Source: Dermanyssus gallinae | Taxonomy: Eukaryota; Arthropoda; Arachnida; Mesostigmata; Dermanyssidae | Length of the DNA stretch: 64,000 bases | Direction of reading: 5' to 3' | Assembly (NCBI GenBank): GCA_003439945.1 | Contig: QVRM01005400.1 | Span: 169,001-233,000 of the forward strand | Shown here: piece after piece, positions 35,754 through 47,325 of the stretch | Layout of the letters: every line of letters starts with the position of its first letter | Numbering within the stretch: position 1 is the first letter of the stretch | Translations under genes and position numbers: made by a program | Notes under the pieces: generated by a model | The model's database searches: none | Told to the model about the DNA's origin: nothing | The model's input: the letters and a program-made list of their open reading frames with translations, nothing else

Positions 35754-38700
35754 ATATATATATATATATAATTTATATATATATATATATATATATACAG
35801 GGTGTTTCAGGAATATTTCACGCGCTATATGTGGCATTGTAGAACTCGTTAAGGCAGATGTTTTTGCAATGGAACATAGTCTCTGAGAAGTCTTGTTTCG
35901 GAGTGAGAGTGGAATTACTAAAATTTGTGACACTGGTGTTTTTGCTCGACATAGGAGCACAAAATGTGCAATGGCGAGGCAACTCGTCTTGTCTCGCAAC
36001 AGCACATTTTGTGCTCCTATGTCGGGCAAAAACACCAGTGTCACAAATTGTAGTAATTTCACACTCACTGCGAAACAGAACTTCTCAGAGACTATGTTCC
36101 ATTGGAAAAAAACATCTGCTTTAACGAGCTCTACAATTCCATATATGCGCTTCAAATTTTTCTGAAACACCCTGTGTAGATATATATATATATATATATA
36201 TAGGCATTAAAAATATAACAAAACGACGCAGCAACCGGACGGGTTAAAATGTTTTCATGCAGCTTTAGGGTAATTTGGTGGGACACGAGCAAAGTGTTGT
36301 GCACTTGATGGTAGAGACAAGCGGGCAGTTGTGTGGCACGTCCATTGAAGTGGGAATGCGTGGTAGGTCATGGCGCGCCCATCGTAAGAATCGACGATTG
36401 AGGAGCGGCAAGGTGTTACCAGATTCCTGACTGTGGCAAGTGTTCAACCGGCCGATTTTCATTGCCGGATGATGAGCGTATACAGGGGAGGCTGTGTGAG
36501 AGAGGCGTCTTTACAATAAAAGTGCCCTCTTTCGTGAAGCCCGGGAGTGTTTGAGTGATGATCCAAGACCAGACCAAGCAAACATCGTAATCACGCCAAA
36601 CTCACCGACAAGGTTGATAACCTGGTGAAAAGAGATTGGCGTGTCACATTGCAAATGTTAGTCAGAGACCAAGCGGAATAACATGCAACGGAAGCACGCC
36701 TTTTCACCGATGTCAAAAAGCCGTCACTCATCGAATTTCTCAAGCACGGAAAACCAATAGTGAGACACTCCGTAGGCTACGCAATTGCACCGGGAGCAAA
36801 TGGCCTGGCCAGCTCAGGGAGAAGATCATTCTGCTCCACAAGAACTCGCGTTCACACGTATCCAGGTTCACCCAAAATGTACTGGCTAAGTTTAAGTGGA
36901 AGCAACTTAAGCAACCGCCCTACAGGCTGAACATAACGACCTATGATTTTTATTAAGACTAAAGACATCTCCAAAAAACGTATAAATAGTATGTAATAAA
37001 ATTGCCTTTATTAAAAATATAGAAATTATCATAACCAAATATACAGAATCTTCCAGACTTCGCCCTACATACTTTGAGGTCTGGTACAACTCGACAAAAA
37101 TTCATTATTTCTAATAGAACAAGGGACGCAAATGCCTTATTTAAGAGTGAGACAGAAATTAGCAAAAAATGTTGGATCGAGTTTTCCATCCTAACATATC
37201 TTTACTAAATCTGCGACTGCTAGATTCACAGTCATCCCATCGACAAACCAATCATACCTGACTATGAGGAGGAAAAGATGCATCTGACTGAATTACATTC
37301 TACGTTAGCTCAAAGCAGAACAAATGTTGTCTACTGCTCCTATTTTAGCCCCGTCGGTGTAGCAGTGTAGTGCTCTCTCGTGGCATGGCGACACTTATCA
37401 TTAGCCAACATTAGCGTGGTTGTTGCTGGTGACTTTAACCAAAGCAACATCGACTGGAACACATTTCTCTCTACCTGCGCGGACTCAAGCGAGATGCATG
37501 ATCGTTTCCTCGAATACAGACTGCAGAATGCTTTAACGCCATGCAAAACCGTTGGTGAAATAAATAAGTTTTACTCTATTATCAAAAGTTTCACTAGCCG
37601 GCCGGCTAGCTACCTCATACGTTGAAGCAACTGCTAAAACCACTCAGAAGAAACTTTAAAAGGTTCTACACCGTAAGAGGCTCATCAACGAGAGCTCTGT
37701 AGTTCAACATGAAAATCAATTAACAATCCACAAATAGATAAGAAAACGGCTCAAGATCAAAGACAGTATAGACCCAACAAAAAAGCAGGGTGGGTCGATT
37801 GCTACTGAAAAGTCTGAGAGAGCTGAATTACTCTGCGACGTCCTCACCTCAACCCATTCGTCTCCCGGTGATTTGGCAGAGCACTCCCGGCGGCGGTAGC
37901 CTAATATACACACAGCAGAAAATCTCTAATGCGTTGAAGATGTTGACAGCTTCCCTGAAAACCCGACTCGATATCTCAGAAAGCTATAAAATAAACACAT
38001 CAAAACACCGCATGGTATCAGCGCGTTCGTATTTAAACAATGCGACCGTTCAGTATGTATACCTTTATCGCTAATATTCCGATGTTCTCTCGAAGAAGGA
38101 ATTGTACCTGACCCGTTCCGCTGTGCCATCGTCTGCCTCGTGGGGGAACCCCCTTCGCTGCTAGCATACAATTTAAGATTGTGATTGCTGAAGCCGTCTA
38201 CAACAACGCGAATCTCCAGGGACTCACTTATAAAACAGTTCACCTATCGACAAGGCTACTCTGCGGTCTTGCAGCTTCTTGAAACAACTCAACATGATAG
38301 GGCGTTGATGCTTAATAGAAGCAAGCCGTTCGATCGTATATATTTTAATTTCAGGTCGGCATTTAAAACGGTCACACATGATAACCTCCTGCAAGTCCTC
38401 CGTAGATATGGTGTTGGGAGATAAATAGTCGAGTGGATGGATACCTGAATTTTTACGTGGTAGAACTTTCCGCGTCCGTGTTAATAACTGCCTATTACCC
38501 TGTGATCGAGACACTTCGGGCTGTCCAAAGGGCACCATACCATGTACCATCATATACATATTGTATACGGGTTCACTAAAGTACATCGTCCCGAAACGTG
38601 CACGTATATATATGTTTACGCTTGTCGATGACGATCTCAAGATTGCGGCCTTACAAACAGCGTTGGGCAACTTCTTTGAATGGTCTTATAAATTGAATCT

Positions 38701-39119
38701 CAAAACGTACGCACATAATTGTGCTATGTACATCTTAAAAGAACAACTTTTAGAGATCCCTGAGTATCTATCCGGTGCAACAATTATGAAAGACTTGGGT
38801 GAAGCTAATCTCAACAATACACAGCAGATTGTTAAAACGTGCCGAATATTATTGACTCTGAGGAGATCGAAAGAGATGTAATTTTTCTATTTTCAGAAGT
38901 CGACACTACCAAATTGTTTAATAAAATTTGCCAGAACTAGGAAAAATTGCCATATTCTTCCAACGGGGTCGTGAAGTCAACACGTAATTGCGCTAAACTA
39001 TAGGCAAAAGCCACCGCAAGGAGAACTTTTGTGAATAACCTTTTCGCGTGGCACAGTAGCGAAGCGTGCAATTGTGACTATCTATCTGGAAAAAAATTTA
39101 CTCCTTTTTTGGAATATAC

Positions 39120-39169
<50 letters not shown>

Positions 39170-42100
39170 CTAGCTCTGCAAATTCAGTGAATCATGGTTA
39201 GCTCAAATTTTCATAACGGCAGCACTGACGGTTCTCGTGCTGTTGTTTTGATCTGTCGGTATGACCCAGTGCAATCAACGTGTTATCGGACACGTGGGCT
39301 ATCGGGCCCATTACATCAATCAGCGTTTAACTGACACAAAAAGCTGACTGAACTAGATCGTTAAGACGATAAGTTATCTGGTTAGTAGGTCGTTAGTAGA
39401 TCGTTAGTAGTAGTGGCGGCGTGGTCTAGGGGACTGGTGCGCTAGTCATGGTTGTCATCTACCGGGGTGTCGCCGGGGTTCGATCCCTGTTGTCGATCGA
39501 ATTTGCTTTGAGCGATGCTCATTGATAATAGATGATAAACCACACCGCTGAGACGGCCATACTGCCACAAGAACTGTTGGGGAAACCCTAGATATCTTAA
39601 CATGTCCGGCCCTCGGTGTATTGAAGATATGCCTCTGTATGAGTTCCAAGCCGGGGTTCCAAGCATTGGAAACGGAGGATGGTCTAGAATTAAGAACAAC
39701 CTCCTTAAAAAGATGTTTTTAAGTCAAGGTCGTTAGTAGTATAGGTATTTGCAATAATTATGGTAGGAAACACCAGCACGATGTGCACACCAGGGCAGTA
39801 GAGAAGAAAGACAGGTTAACTCTAACGAAAGTACATTATTTGCGGAAACGGCAATCATATACTTACAAAGCGTTGTCGTAATTGTTGTGATTCCTTTGCA
39901 CTTGGTGAAGTTTAAGTGTGTGCTTCTAGTTTTAAGTATTATTACCATTGTTTTACTAGTGTCAGTTATTTAATCTAATTTTGAATCGGCTCCTTAGGGC
40001 AAACAACAATGCCGTTATACCACTTCCATGCTGTTGTTGGGACTTGGCATAACAGGCATTACTGATTACTATCATGCGTAACGTGCAACGAATAGTATTA
40101 TTGCATATAAAGCAACTCACCTTAAAATCCGGCACCTATCTCGTCGTTGGCTCTTAAATACATTGGAACAAAACCGGTTAGCATGTACGCATTCTCATTA
40201 ACACAAAGGGAGATGGCTGTGTGTTTATGCATCCATATATATATATATCTATATATATAGATAATATATATATATATATATTATATATTAGATATATATA
40301 TATATATTATATATTTATATATATATATATATTATATATATATATATATTATATATGTCATATATATATAATATCTATAATATAAATATATCATATATAT
40401 ATATATATATAATATCTATATTATATATATTTATATATATATATATAGTATATATATATATATAATCATCCATATATATATATATATATATATACAAGTT
40501 AACGAAAACCTCAACAGCCTACAGCTGTCTAATTACATGATTTGCCAGAGTACGGACTGATGGTACCATAGAATGTCATTTTTTTTTAAAGTTAAAAATA
40601 AATCCAATGCTCTTATATTAGTAAGCATTACATTAAAATACGCTAGTGTTAAAAAGATAGCTCTAGAGCTCGATTCATTGCCCTGAATATGCTGAGACAT
40701 ATAATTGGGTGATATTTTTGAAAACGGTACAGTAGGACGAGTGATAACGTTCCATCTACTAAAGCGCCTCTGTACCCCGAATATGGTTTGGACGGCACTT
40801 TTATCAATTGTCTCAACGAAGCGAAAATAAATTGAATAAGCCCGATCCTAGATCGAACTGTCCTATGGATCATAAAATTACATAAGAGTTTTTGAAGGCA
40901 GTTGAATATGTACTAGCTTTGCAAGTGCTTTGATAATTAAGATCCCAGTTTTAATATCTAGCGCAAACCTGATAGCGAAAAGCCCATAAGACTCCGACCC
41001 GTACATTTACATGCCTAAAATCTCTGATATCGACTTATTCTTCTCAAGGCCTAGGATCAGAAGCATTTTAATAAAGTTGTTTTTAATTCTAGATCATCAT
41101 CTATCCCCTACAGGCTTGGAGTACCCGTGAGGCAAATCTTCAATGCACTTTCTGAAGGCTCAGGCTAACTGAACCGTCATCAGCGTAATGAAAAATTTGC
41201 AGTGCCAGGCGAACAGAAAAACTCAACAAATGTGTGTATGCATAAAAAAGACATAACACACCCTGATGTCCCAGAGATATATCGGCTCCACGATACCTGT
41301 ATCTCTGTCCAAGTATGTCAAAAAATAAAATATACATTTAAAAAACAATACTACATTGATTAAAACCTGGATTAATACTACAATAGCACATCGCAAAATT
41401 CGGCTTAAGTTTACAGCAACCTCAGTTTAAACAGCTTAAAATTAAAAAAAAACATAGAACGCAAAGGAACGTAAATTCGCTTTATCCCCCTGGAGTGCTC
41501 ACAGGCGACCCTGGTAAGCTTAATTTGGCATCGATTTACTTCAATTGAGTGTCAACTACAATTGACTTTGTCAGGCGGCCAATGTGGTGCCAAATGAGAC
41601 TCTTTGCCTTTTCTCACCTATACGACACGGTTGCGAACTAGACACAAAGATGCCTTATATTGTCTCCTCATGTTTCGCGAAGACCGAAGAAGGTAGCGTC
41701 CAGCAAGTGGCTCCAGTTTGCCCTATATTTGCCTATTACGTTGTTTGGCGTCCGGACTTGATGGTTTACAGTAAACTATGCGTATGCTCTGATATAGTGG
41801 GGCCGAAGGTGGCAAGACAGAAGAGCGTGGTCACTAGATTTGAACGATACAAAAGGCCCCAAGGTGATTGTTGCACACTCTAGTGAGCTGCTAGAGGTGG
41901 AAACTAATGGATGGTTGAAATTTCTTGCAAGATCCTAAAAGCTAACGTAGCTTTCTTGCGAGATTCTAAAAGCTAACGAAGCCTACCCACAAATGCATAT
42001 AAAGATCCTGAATTGTGAGTAGCTTCACATGGTCCTTTCGTAAGTGATGCAATACTAGCCGTCCTTTAGAAATTGCAAGATGAAGCGGCCTCAATAATAC

Positions 42101-43393
42101 GCTCCAATTAAATCACTGCGTAGTCCTTTCCGGTGCTATCCGGTAGCGAAACACCTTCAGAATTTTTCAGTGGAATTTTGAAAAAAATTGCAACGGAAAA
42201 GTTTTCTCGTTTTCTGCGACGCGCCCGGTAGAGGCCCACCAATCTCATCAGGAGTCTCAACCCCCCCCCCCAGTTGCTGTTCAACAAATCGCAACCGTTG
42301 CGCAGATCCAAAATAGAGTTCGTGCCACTTCTCAATGGCCATAGTGTCATCGTCGTCTGAAAAAAATCCGACTGCCCAAAAATCAATGTTAATCAGTGTG
42401 CCCGGCGTTCTGGAGACATCTCGTGTACAGAGTAAAGGCAAGCATTGCAATGGATACTCTAGTAGGAAGGTAATTTTACAAGTGCACGCGGAGAGTATGG
42501 ATACGTACGCGTAAATGATCTATCTAGATTCTAGTCGAGATCATCGATCGAAGTATTTGAAGTCAGAAGCCCAGCGTTGCTAGTTGGACTTGTTGGACCT
42601 GGTTAAGAGTTATCCTACTACTACATCCTCTTAGAAAAAAGCACACAAACCCCGCATGAAATCCCGACGAGCCATAAAATAATAACTATCGCTTCCATCT
42701 AGTCAAGGGGAATCACATAAGGCTATAGGTTAGAGGGCTTCCGTAGCGGGTACAGAGTAATAATAACAACCAGACGCTCGGCGGTAGGACTAGGGATATC
42801 AAAGTCGTGGTAGCCCTGCCACATCACAGCCGATATATTTGTGGATATTTATTTACTATGTGTGGCCTGGTCAAGTCTGAATGCCGAATAACGTAGCGAG
42901 CACAAATTTCAAACACAAACTGCGACTTCAAACACCCAATAAACTTTTCGGGCTGACCCTCAGCCAAGATTTAACTTCCACGGGTGAGGAAATCCAGAAT
43001 AGTATGACACACATGACACTGGACAACAGCACTGTGGACGCAAACCTGTCTTCTTAGTTTTGACATATGCATCCTCCAACGGTTTAGGTTTTCACGCCTA
43101 AGGATTGTACAAAGTATTACACAGCACATCTGGCCGATGTTGCACAAACGTAAAGGTGGTGCTGATGTAGTGGAAGAGGCTGACCGCAAAGAACATCTGT
43201 TTATACTATGAAATAATGGACATAGCAATGCCCCAGTGAGGCAATAGACGCCGTTTTACTAAGAGTTCTTACACAATCGTTTAATTTGAAACGCAAATAA
43301 TAATAATAATAATAATTATGGTAACCATAAAATAACGAGGATACACATTCACACCTCACAATTGTATCGTCCTAACACATATTAATGAAAATA

Positions 43394-43490
<97 letters not shown>

Positions 43491-44954
43491 TTTACTAAAA
43501 TGTTGACAATCTAGTATGATCAGTACACTATCAATTGCTATCACTTATCAGCGCCTAATGTCTTTCTTAGTAGTTCCTGGCTATGAACAATCTTGTCATT
43601 TATTTTACCCAGTGTACACGTTCATAAGGAGACAATTGTTACCTCTTTTATATAAGCAAATAAAGCTGTAACTAATTTTAAAAAATAAATGATGCAACCT
43701 TATAAGGACCCTCTAAACAGCCTAAATAAGCTAATATGACACTTGTCACTAATAACGGATATAATTAGTAATTAATACAGATACACATTAAAACAGAAAT
43801 TCCTTCATTATCTGATATTGATTGTCTTACCTGATTTAATCGCGGTCTTTAAGGGGACAATTTCCTCAATCCGTGGTGCGTCCGATTTACCTGGCACAGA
43901 TAGAGCTAGGGTAAATAAAACGCTTCTCTTTCCTTTCCCCGCGTATTTTTGTTTATCAGCCGCACCAATTTTCTAGAATTACGATTATTTTTCTGGTTAA
44001 ATTTATAGTGGCTGCAGATATTTTCAAAACCCCCAACAAAAAAAAGCCACATAAAATTTCGCGCCGTGGTTTTTGTAACAAGACAGCTTAATCCTAGTCG
44101 CACTGTTCCGGCACCAAATTCCTCTATAACGTCACAGTTTGAACGATATGATGATAATTTGTAATTGATAGAGATTACCAATCTCCCTCTCTCTCTCTCA
44201 GTAGGCAGTAAAACAACAATAGTACAAATCACAGCAATCTACTAGAGAAAGCCTGATGCGTTTATAATTTGGAGGATTTAGCATGTCGGTTTTAAAATCC
44301 CAGCGACAAGACCTGTTCTATAAGGACGAAAGAATTGCGGTGGTAATTGAGTGGCGGATAGAGAGCAGATACGCGTACAGACTATACTGGAAAACCTATT
44401 GTGATAGTGTTAGGGAGACGACTGCCGAAACGGCAATAGGTGGTTATACGTTCTGAGCCAACCGTACGAGGAGGATAGGGCTTTCACAGAATTTGACGTG
44501 ATGGTCCTTTGCTAGAGTTCTACGAGATCATCTGGATCAATATACGCACAATATAAGGAGGCGAACTAGGGCGGGGGAGAGAGCGTTTGCACAAACATTA
44601 GCTGCAGTAGCGTCAATCATAGACGTTGTTTCTAACGACGTTTAGCGTTACATTTTCGGCTAATGGACATTAAATCGTCGAGTTACACAACAGTTGATTT
44701 AGGTAGAACACATTCATAAAGACAGCCAACAAAATTTTGAGTAATTTAGAGAACGATCATTTTCTGGATTGTCTTAAGTGTGAGCAGGCGGACAAACCCT
44801 GAAGTAATTCAATCCGCGCGGAATACGCCACAAAGTAACCCTCAAATCCAATTAGTTGAATCCTACGTTGACCTTTCCTCAACTCGTGCTATACGATGGA
44901 ATTATAATATTAGAAGTCACAATGTGTATATCGTACAAGGTATCGACGACGTCC

Positions 44955-44998
<44 letters not shown>

Positions 44999-45380
44999 GC
45001 CGTGGTATTGCTTGACAATAATCACCCCTAGTCTAGCACGTTTGCTTCTTTTCCGGGTCCACACCGGACTATTTGCCTGCGGATGACATTGTCGCTTACG
45101 AGCCTTGAAACTCAGTGGACTTCTCACTTAGAAAGATTTCTTGTCAGACAAAAAAAAATTAAATCGAATTTGGATTTCCTATGACCGTTCGAAATAGTGC
45201 CGAGGCGCTGGTTCCTAACCAACAACTTCATTTCTATCGAGTGGTGCGTTTTATGAGCCTCGGCTATTGGTTTTGAGTAATGTATTTCTTACCTCGGCTT
45301 TTTTTTGGGCTAGCTATAGATGCGCACGCCCGCTTAAGAGCGGCTTTACATCGATCCCAACGGGTCTGCTTGGCACACAT
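31226..45380 (-). CDS. Gene 2 of the three-gene WPF/FIKPS family (function unknown)
   Basis: Proposed exons, in order of transcription: 45293-45380, a candidate exon 2 starting at 42356, micro-exon about 40121-40150, 35346-35610 and 31226-32698. Exons 1, 4 and 5 are fully open and match genes 1 and 3 in length class, phase and motifs. The product would be roughly 620-640 residues with [11 protein letters not shown] at the start, [19 protein letters not shown], a helix [18 protein letters not shown], a very Pro-rich centre, [11 protein letters not shown], Arg-Ser-Pro repeats and DSDEDAEQ near the end. The micro-exon keeps ILR before the exon 4 join, but its length (30 or 32 nt) needs a different upstream phase from genes 1 and 3. 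Function is unknown. Confidence 0.7.
32699..35345 (-). other. Gene 2 intron 4 (GC donor)
   Basis: 2.6 kb. It starts CAAAG|GCAAGT and ends TTTGTAG. TA runs at 32753-32806 and 32849-32873 lie just upstream of the acceptor, with one inverted 23-bp core (32806-32828) like those at 1.2-2.1 kb. The middle (33.0-35.1 kb) contains open frames without recognisable families. Confidence 0.6.
35346..35610 (-). CDS. Gene 2 exon 4 (265 nt)
   Basis: Begins after CTCTGCAG with [10 protein letters not shown], then [37 protein letters not shown] and [11 protein letters not shown], and ends CCAAAG|GCAAGT. It is shorter than in genes 1 and 3 because the Ser/Thr or Ala-rich linker is reduced. Length modulo three matches gene 3. 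The exon is fully open. Confidence 0.85.
35676..35797. repeat. (TA)n array next to a foldback element
   Basis: Long TA runs with ATTTATATAT interruptions (35746-35775). They form the insertion site of the foldback element and lie about 70 bp upstream of gene 2 exon 4. Confidence 0.85.
35798..36174. mobile_element. Short foldback element, 377 bp
   Basis: Starts CAGGGTGTTTCAG and ends CTGAAACACCCTG. The two arms of about 175 bp are near-perfect complements meeting near 35986 (GCACAAAATGTGC region on the left, GCACATTTTGTGCTCC on the right). It shares its outer arms with the 874-bp foldback at 5529-6402 and looks like an internally deleted derivative. It lies in gene 2 intron 3, where its RNA would form a long hairpin. 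Confidence 0.9.
36560..36990 (+). mobile_element. Mariner-like transposase remnant
   Basis: The plus strand reads [20 protein letters not shown] at about 36598 and, after frame changes, [20 protein letters not shown] near 36880, comparable to the FKWEQL.HPPYSPDL region before the third catalytic Asp in mariners. The first two Asp boxes are missing and the third is lost. No terminal repeats were found. Confidence 0.6.
37330..38900 (+). mobile_element. Jockey/CR1-like LINE remnant (family D)
   Basis: [17 protein letters not shown] at about 37411 is the endonuclease GDFN box. Further on, [20 protein letters not shown] (about 38331) is reverse transcriptase motif [11 protein letters not shown] marks motif B and [10 protein letters not shown] the catalytic box, changed from YADD-like to VDDD. 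The order and spacing are those of a single element with many stops. It lies in gene 2 intron 3, antisense to the gene. Confidence 0.75.
39113..39168. repeat. (TA)n microsatellite
   Basis: TA run with one TGTA interruption. Nothing else is seen between the LINE remnant and the SINE beyond it. Confidence 0.9.
39413..39729 (+). mobile_element. tRNA-derived SINE, family 1, copy B
   Basis: Head with TGGTCTAGGGGACTGG (box A) and GGTTCGATCCC (box B), family body, and flanking 12-bp direct repeats TCGTTAGTAGTA at 39401-39412 and 39730-39741. Intact target duplications suggest this is a fairly recent insertion. It lies in gene 2 intron 3. Confidence 0.9.
39742..40120 (-). other. Gene 2 intron 3, proximal end
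   Basis: No recognised element. It starts (minus strand) with the micro-exon donor AAG|GTGAGTTG, identical to the gene 1 donor. Confidence 0.5.
40121..40150 (-). CDS. Gene 2 exon 3 (candidate micro-exon)
   Basis: The minus strand GAGATAGGTGCCGGATTTTAAG|GTGAGTTG aligns with GAGATAGTGCCAATTCTAAG|GTAAGTTG of gene 3. A branch-point candidate TGCTAAC lies at 40183-40177, as in the other two genes. In the frame required by exon 4 it reads DRCRIL and then Arg, keeping ILRPPT across the join. The acceptor is poor (TATTTAAGAG) and the exon is 30 or 32 nt, not 28 or 31. In the phase used by genes 1 and 3 it would contain a stop. Confidence 0.5.
40151..42295 (-). other. Gene 2 intron 2
   Basis: Contains the large AT palindrome array at 40234-40494. 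Other sequence shows no supported gene or element. Confidence 0.45.
40234..40494. repeat. AT-only imperfect palindromic array, about 260 bp
   Basis: Unlike the plain TA runs, this block mixes TATATCTATATATATAGATA, TTATATATTAGATATA and mirror forms. It is rich in overlapping inverted repeats that could form cruciforms. It lies in gene 2 intron 2, directly upstream of the micro-exon. Confidence 0.85.
42296..42356 (-). CDS. Gene 2 exon 2 (weak candidate cassette exon)
   Basis: The minus strand has a good acceptor TTTTTTTCAG|AC followed by [11 protein letters not shown], weakly comparable to NDHTDSIEVV in the gene 3 cassette exon. It starts in phase 1 as required by exon 1 and lies at the expected distance, 2.9 kb from exon 1. 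The donor is uncertain: ending at CAACG|GTTGCG gives 61 nt, which would put the 30-nt micro-exon in the frame that exon 4 needs. This is a suggestion, not a firm call. Confidence 0.3.
42945..42982 (-). mobile_element. SINE family 2, 3' end fragment
   Basis: TTTCGGGCTGACCCTCAGCC and AAGATTTAACTTCCACGG match the 3' part of the SINE copies at 45975-46142 and 54156-54325. The tRNA-like head is absent. Confidence 0.6.
43393..43491. repeat. (ATA)n microsatellite, about 33 units
   Basis: A near-perfect trinucleotide run; the long poly-Tyr frame on the minus strand is an artefact. Confidence 0.95.
45293..45380 (-). CDS. Gene 2 exon 1 (88 nt, start codon)
   Basis: Encodes [20 protein letters not shown] and SIASPKKSR, ending at the donor AGCCGAG|GTAAGA. 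Length, phase, WDRC and the donor with following intron bases (GTAAGAAATACATT) match genes 1 and 3. The upstream block GCGACAACGCAGTTTAACGG is also shared. Confidence 0.8.
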
Positions 45381-45974
45381 GGCCGCTACCGGCTGCAGTT
45401 TATCGTTCTCACCGTTAAACTGCGTTGTCGCTGTTAGTTGTCGAACTGTTCTTAGCTGCGAGTATAGATCACAATAGACTCAAGGTTGGCAGGTAACGGC
45501 AGATGCCAGAGAAGCCAATCATTCATCAACTCTTCATTTCGTAGTGGAGATTTGCGTCTGCCGTAATGCAGCTCCCGCGAAACGAGGTATCTCGATTTGG
45601 CATGAAAATATTGTTCGCCGTGTGGAACAATGCCAAGAGCAATGCTAAGTTGTCTAGCCAGCACGGAGACACAGGCGGTGTAGAGCTGCATTGACTGGTA
45701 GTGGTTTTTGGAGCGAATCAGTCTACAGTTAGCGTACACCCGTACACCGAATAGCGGGTTACGATATGCCGATTTCTAGCATTCTTCTACTGGGGATCCG
45801 TTCCGGTGACTCTATTCAAGAAAAATCCCGTCCCATCAACGCAATCGACCGAATCGATCAGAAGAGCCCAATGGCTTTCGTCTTATTGACGTTGATAATG
45901 AGACAATTTTGTATGCTGTTTTGTGTGTCGCAAGAAACCGCAGGCACTGCTCTAAAAAAAATCACTTCCTTTCG

Positions 45975-46142
45975 GGGCTGACTCTCAGCCAAGATTTGAC
46001 GTCCATGGGACTGCTTTTCGCATTGCTTCATAGACGGACCCCCATAAATACAAATGTGCAACGGTGGGGCTCGAACCCGTGCACCTATGTGTTTCCTCCG
46101 GTCGCGAGGCGCAGACGCATGCCACCACGCCACCGGGCTCGA
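45975..46142 (-). mobile_element. tRNA-derived SINE, family 2, copy A
   Basis: The minus strand head GAGCCCGGTGGCGTGGTGGC and GGTTCGAGCCCCACCG carries box A and box B at tRNA spacing, followed by a body ending TGGCTGAGAGTCAGCCCCGA. It is the same family as 54156-54325. Confidence 0.85.
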
Positions 46143-46859
46143 CTAAAAAAAAAAGTATTTAAGAGCACTGTAAATACTAAGCTCAAAGAATCTATCTGCG
46201 TCTAACCTGTGGTCTGCTGGAAGACTTCGCGCTCGCTTACCTCATCATTAAGCGATTTGCTTCGACGAAGCACCTGCGAAAGCAAGCGAGTAATTCATTC
46301 ACAGACTCCAGCAGCGGTCAACTTTGGCATCACAATTTGCTCGGCGCTATGTCTAAAGGGCTGATATGTAGTAGATGAACGCAGCATAGTGTTCAATGCT
46401 TAGAACTGATTATTTTCACTTTCTGAAGCAGTTTAAAGCATGCCGTCGTTGTCGAATTGCCATGATGGAAGTCGATGCTGTAGTTGCGATATAACGCCCT
46501 ATAACGAATGAGAGACGGGCTCTAGCGAGTTGCTAGAGGACTCGCAAGCATCTTGTAAAGGCAGTTCTTCTCCGTAATCGCCCGCCAGGACGATGGGTTT
46601 GTCGGATTCCATTGCGCTCCCGTAAAACGGGACCCGATGAAGTCACTCAACTTCTTGAAATCATCTTCAGTATACGTCAGGAAGATCGTCTGAGTATAGG
46701 TCTCCCGCAGCATCCGGTTTTCATCATCAATTTTGACCTATATATTTTGATACGTGGCAATATAAGCGGCGATCTGCGCAATAGAAATAATGCATTTCTG
46801 ATTCGGTAGGTGATAGATAGGACTAGAGCTTGTATTACAAACGTTCTGACCCGTGGTAG

Positions 46860-47155
46860 CAGTCAGAGTCGAATAATTGGGAGAACCGTCGACTTTACGC
46901 CTTGAGAAGAGGGCTTTCGCCTGTAAGTCTGAAGGTTCCGCGGGTGACGCTGCTTCCAAACGCTCGGGATGCCCGGTCCTCATAGAGTACGTGAAGCCCT
47001 CGGCCATCTACTACTTGGATTTGTTACAACAAGCTGGAGTGGGTGGCTCTATTTCAAAGCGCCCTTCAGCTTCTTCGCTGAAAGACACCATCCGTGAAGG
47101 CTGGTGGGTTGTCTCTAGGGTCAATCATCATGCCCCGCAATACTCATAGTGACGG
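46860..47155 (+). mobile_element. LINE family A, reverse transcriptase fragment
   Basis: EYVKPSAIYYLDLLQQAGVG followed by SKRPSASSLKDTIREG aligns with DCVKPLAIHCLDSNRQAGVV at 50.85 kb. Only this short core-adjacent stretch is present. Confidence 0.6.
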
Positions 47156-47194
47156 CTACTGAGACATGCTTCTTGAACGAACCTAACCACGAAC

Positions 47195-47325
47195 ATGCCG
47201 ACCGTGCATCGTGCCCCGCCTTTGCACATTTATATTTATGGGGCCCGTCTCACGGAGCAATGCGAAAGCAATTTCGTGGATGTTAAATGTTGGCTGGGCT
47301 GAGGCTCAGCCCGAAAAAGTGTACG
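47195..47325 (+). mobile_element. SINE family 2, headless copy
   Basis: TTTGCACATTTATATTTATG, then GGATGTTAAATGTTGGCTG and GGCTCAGCCCGAAAA match the family 2 body. The tRNA-like head is missing or diverged. Confidence 0.65.

Larger units (their letters stand above)
42357..45292 (-). other. Gene 2 intron 1
   Basis: Includes a fragment of SINE family 2 near 42945-42980, an AAT array at 43395-43490 and a TA run at 44959-44997. A decayed frame at about 44340-44680 ([20 protein letters not shown]) could be an old transposon but I cannot place it. Confidence 0.45.

Noticed and set aside
39413..39490. Possible tRNA genes at the SINE heads (also 4.1, 16.8, 46.1, 54.2 and 59.7 kb)
   Set aside because: Box A and B are present, but each is followed by a family-specific body and repeated in several copies with target duplications; they are SINEs.
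42157..42450. Independent small gene on the minus strand ([18 protein letters not shown])
   Set aside because: Better explained as the weak gene 2 exon 2 candidate or chance; the frame continues through a run of eleven G, and nothing else supports a separate gene.
43356..43544. Poly-Tyr open frame
   Set aside because: Translation of an ATA trinucleotide repeat.
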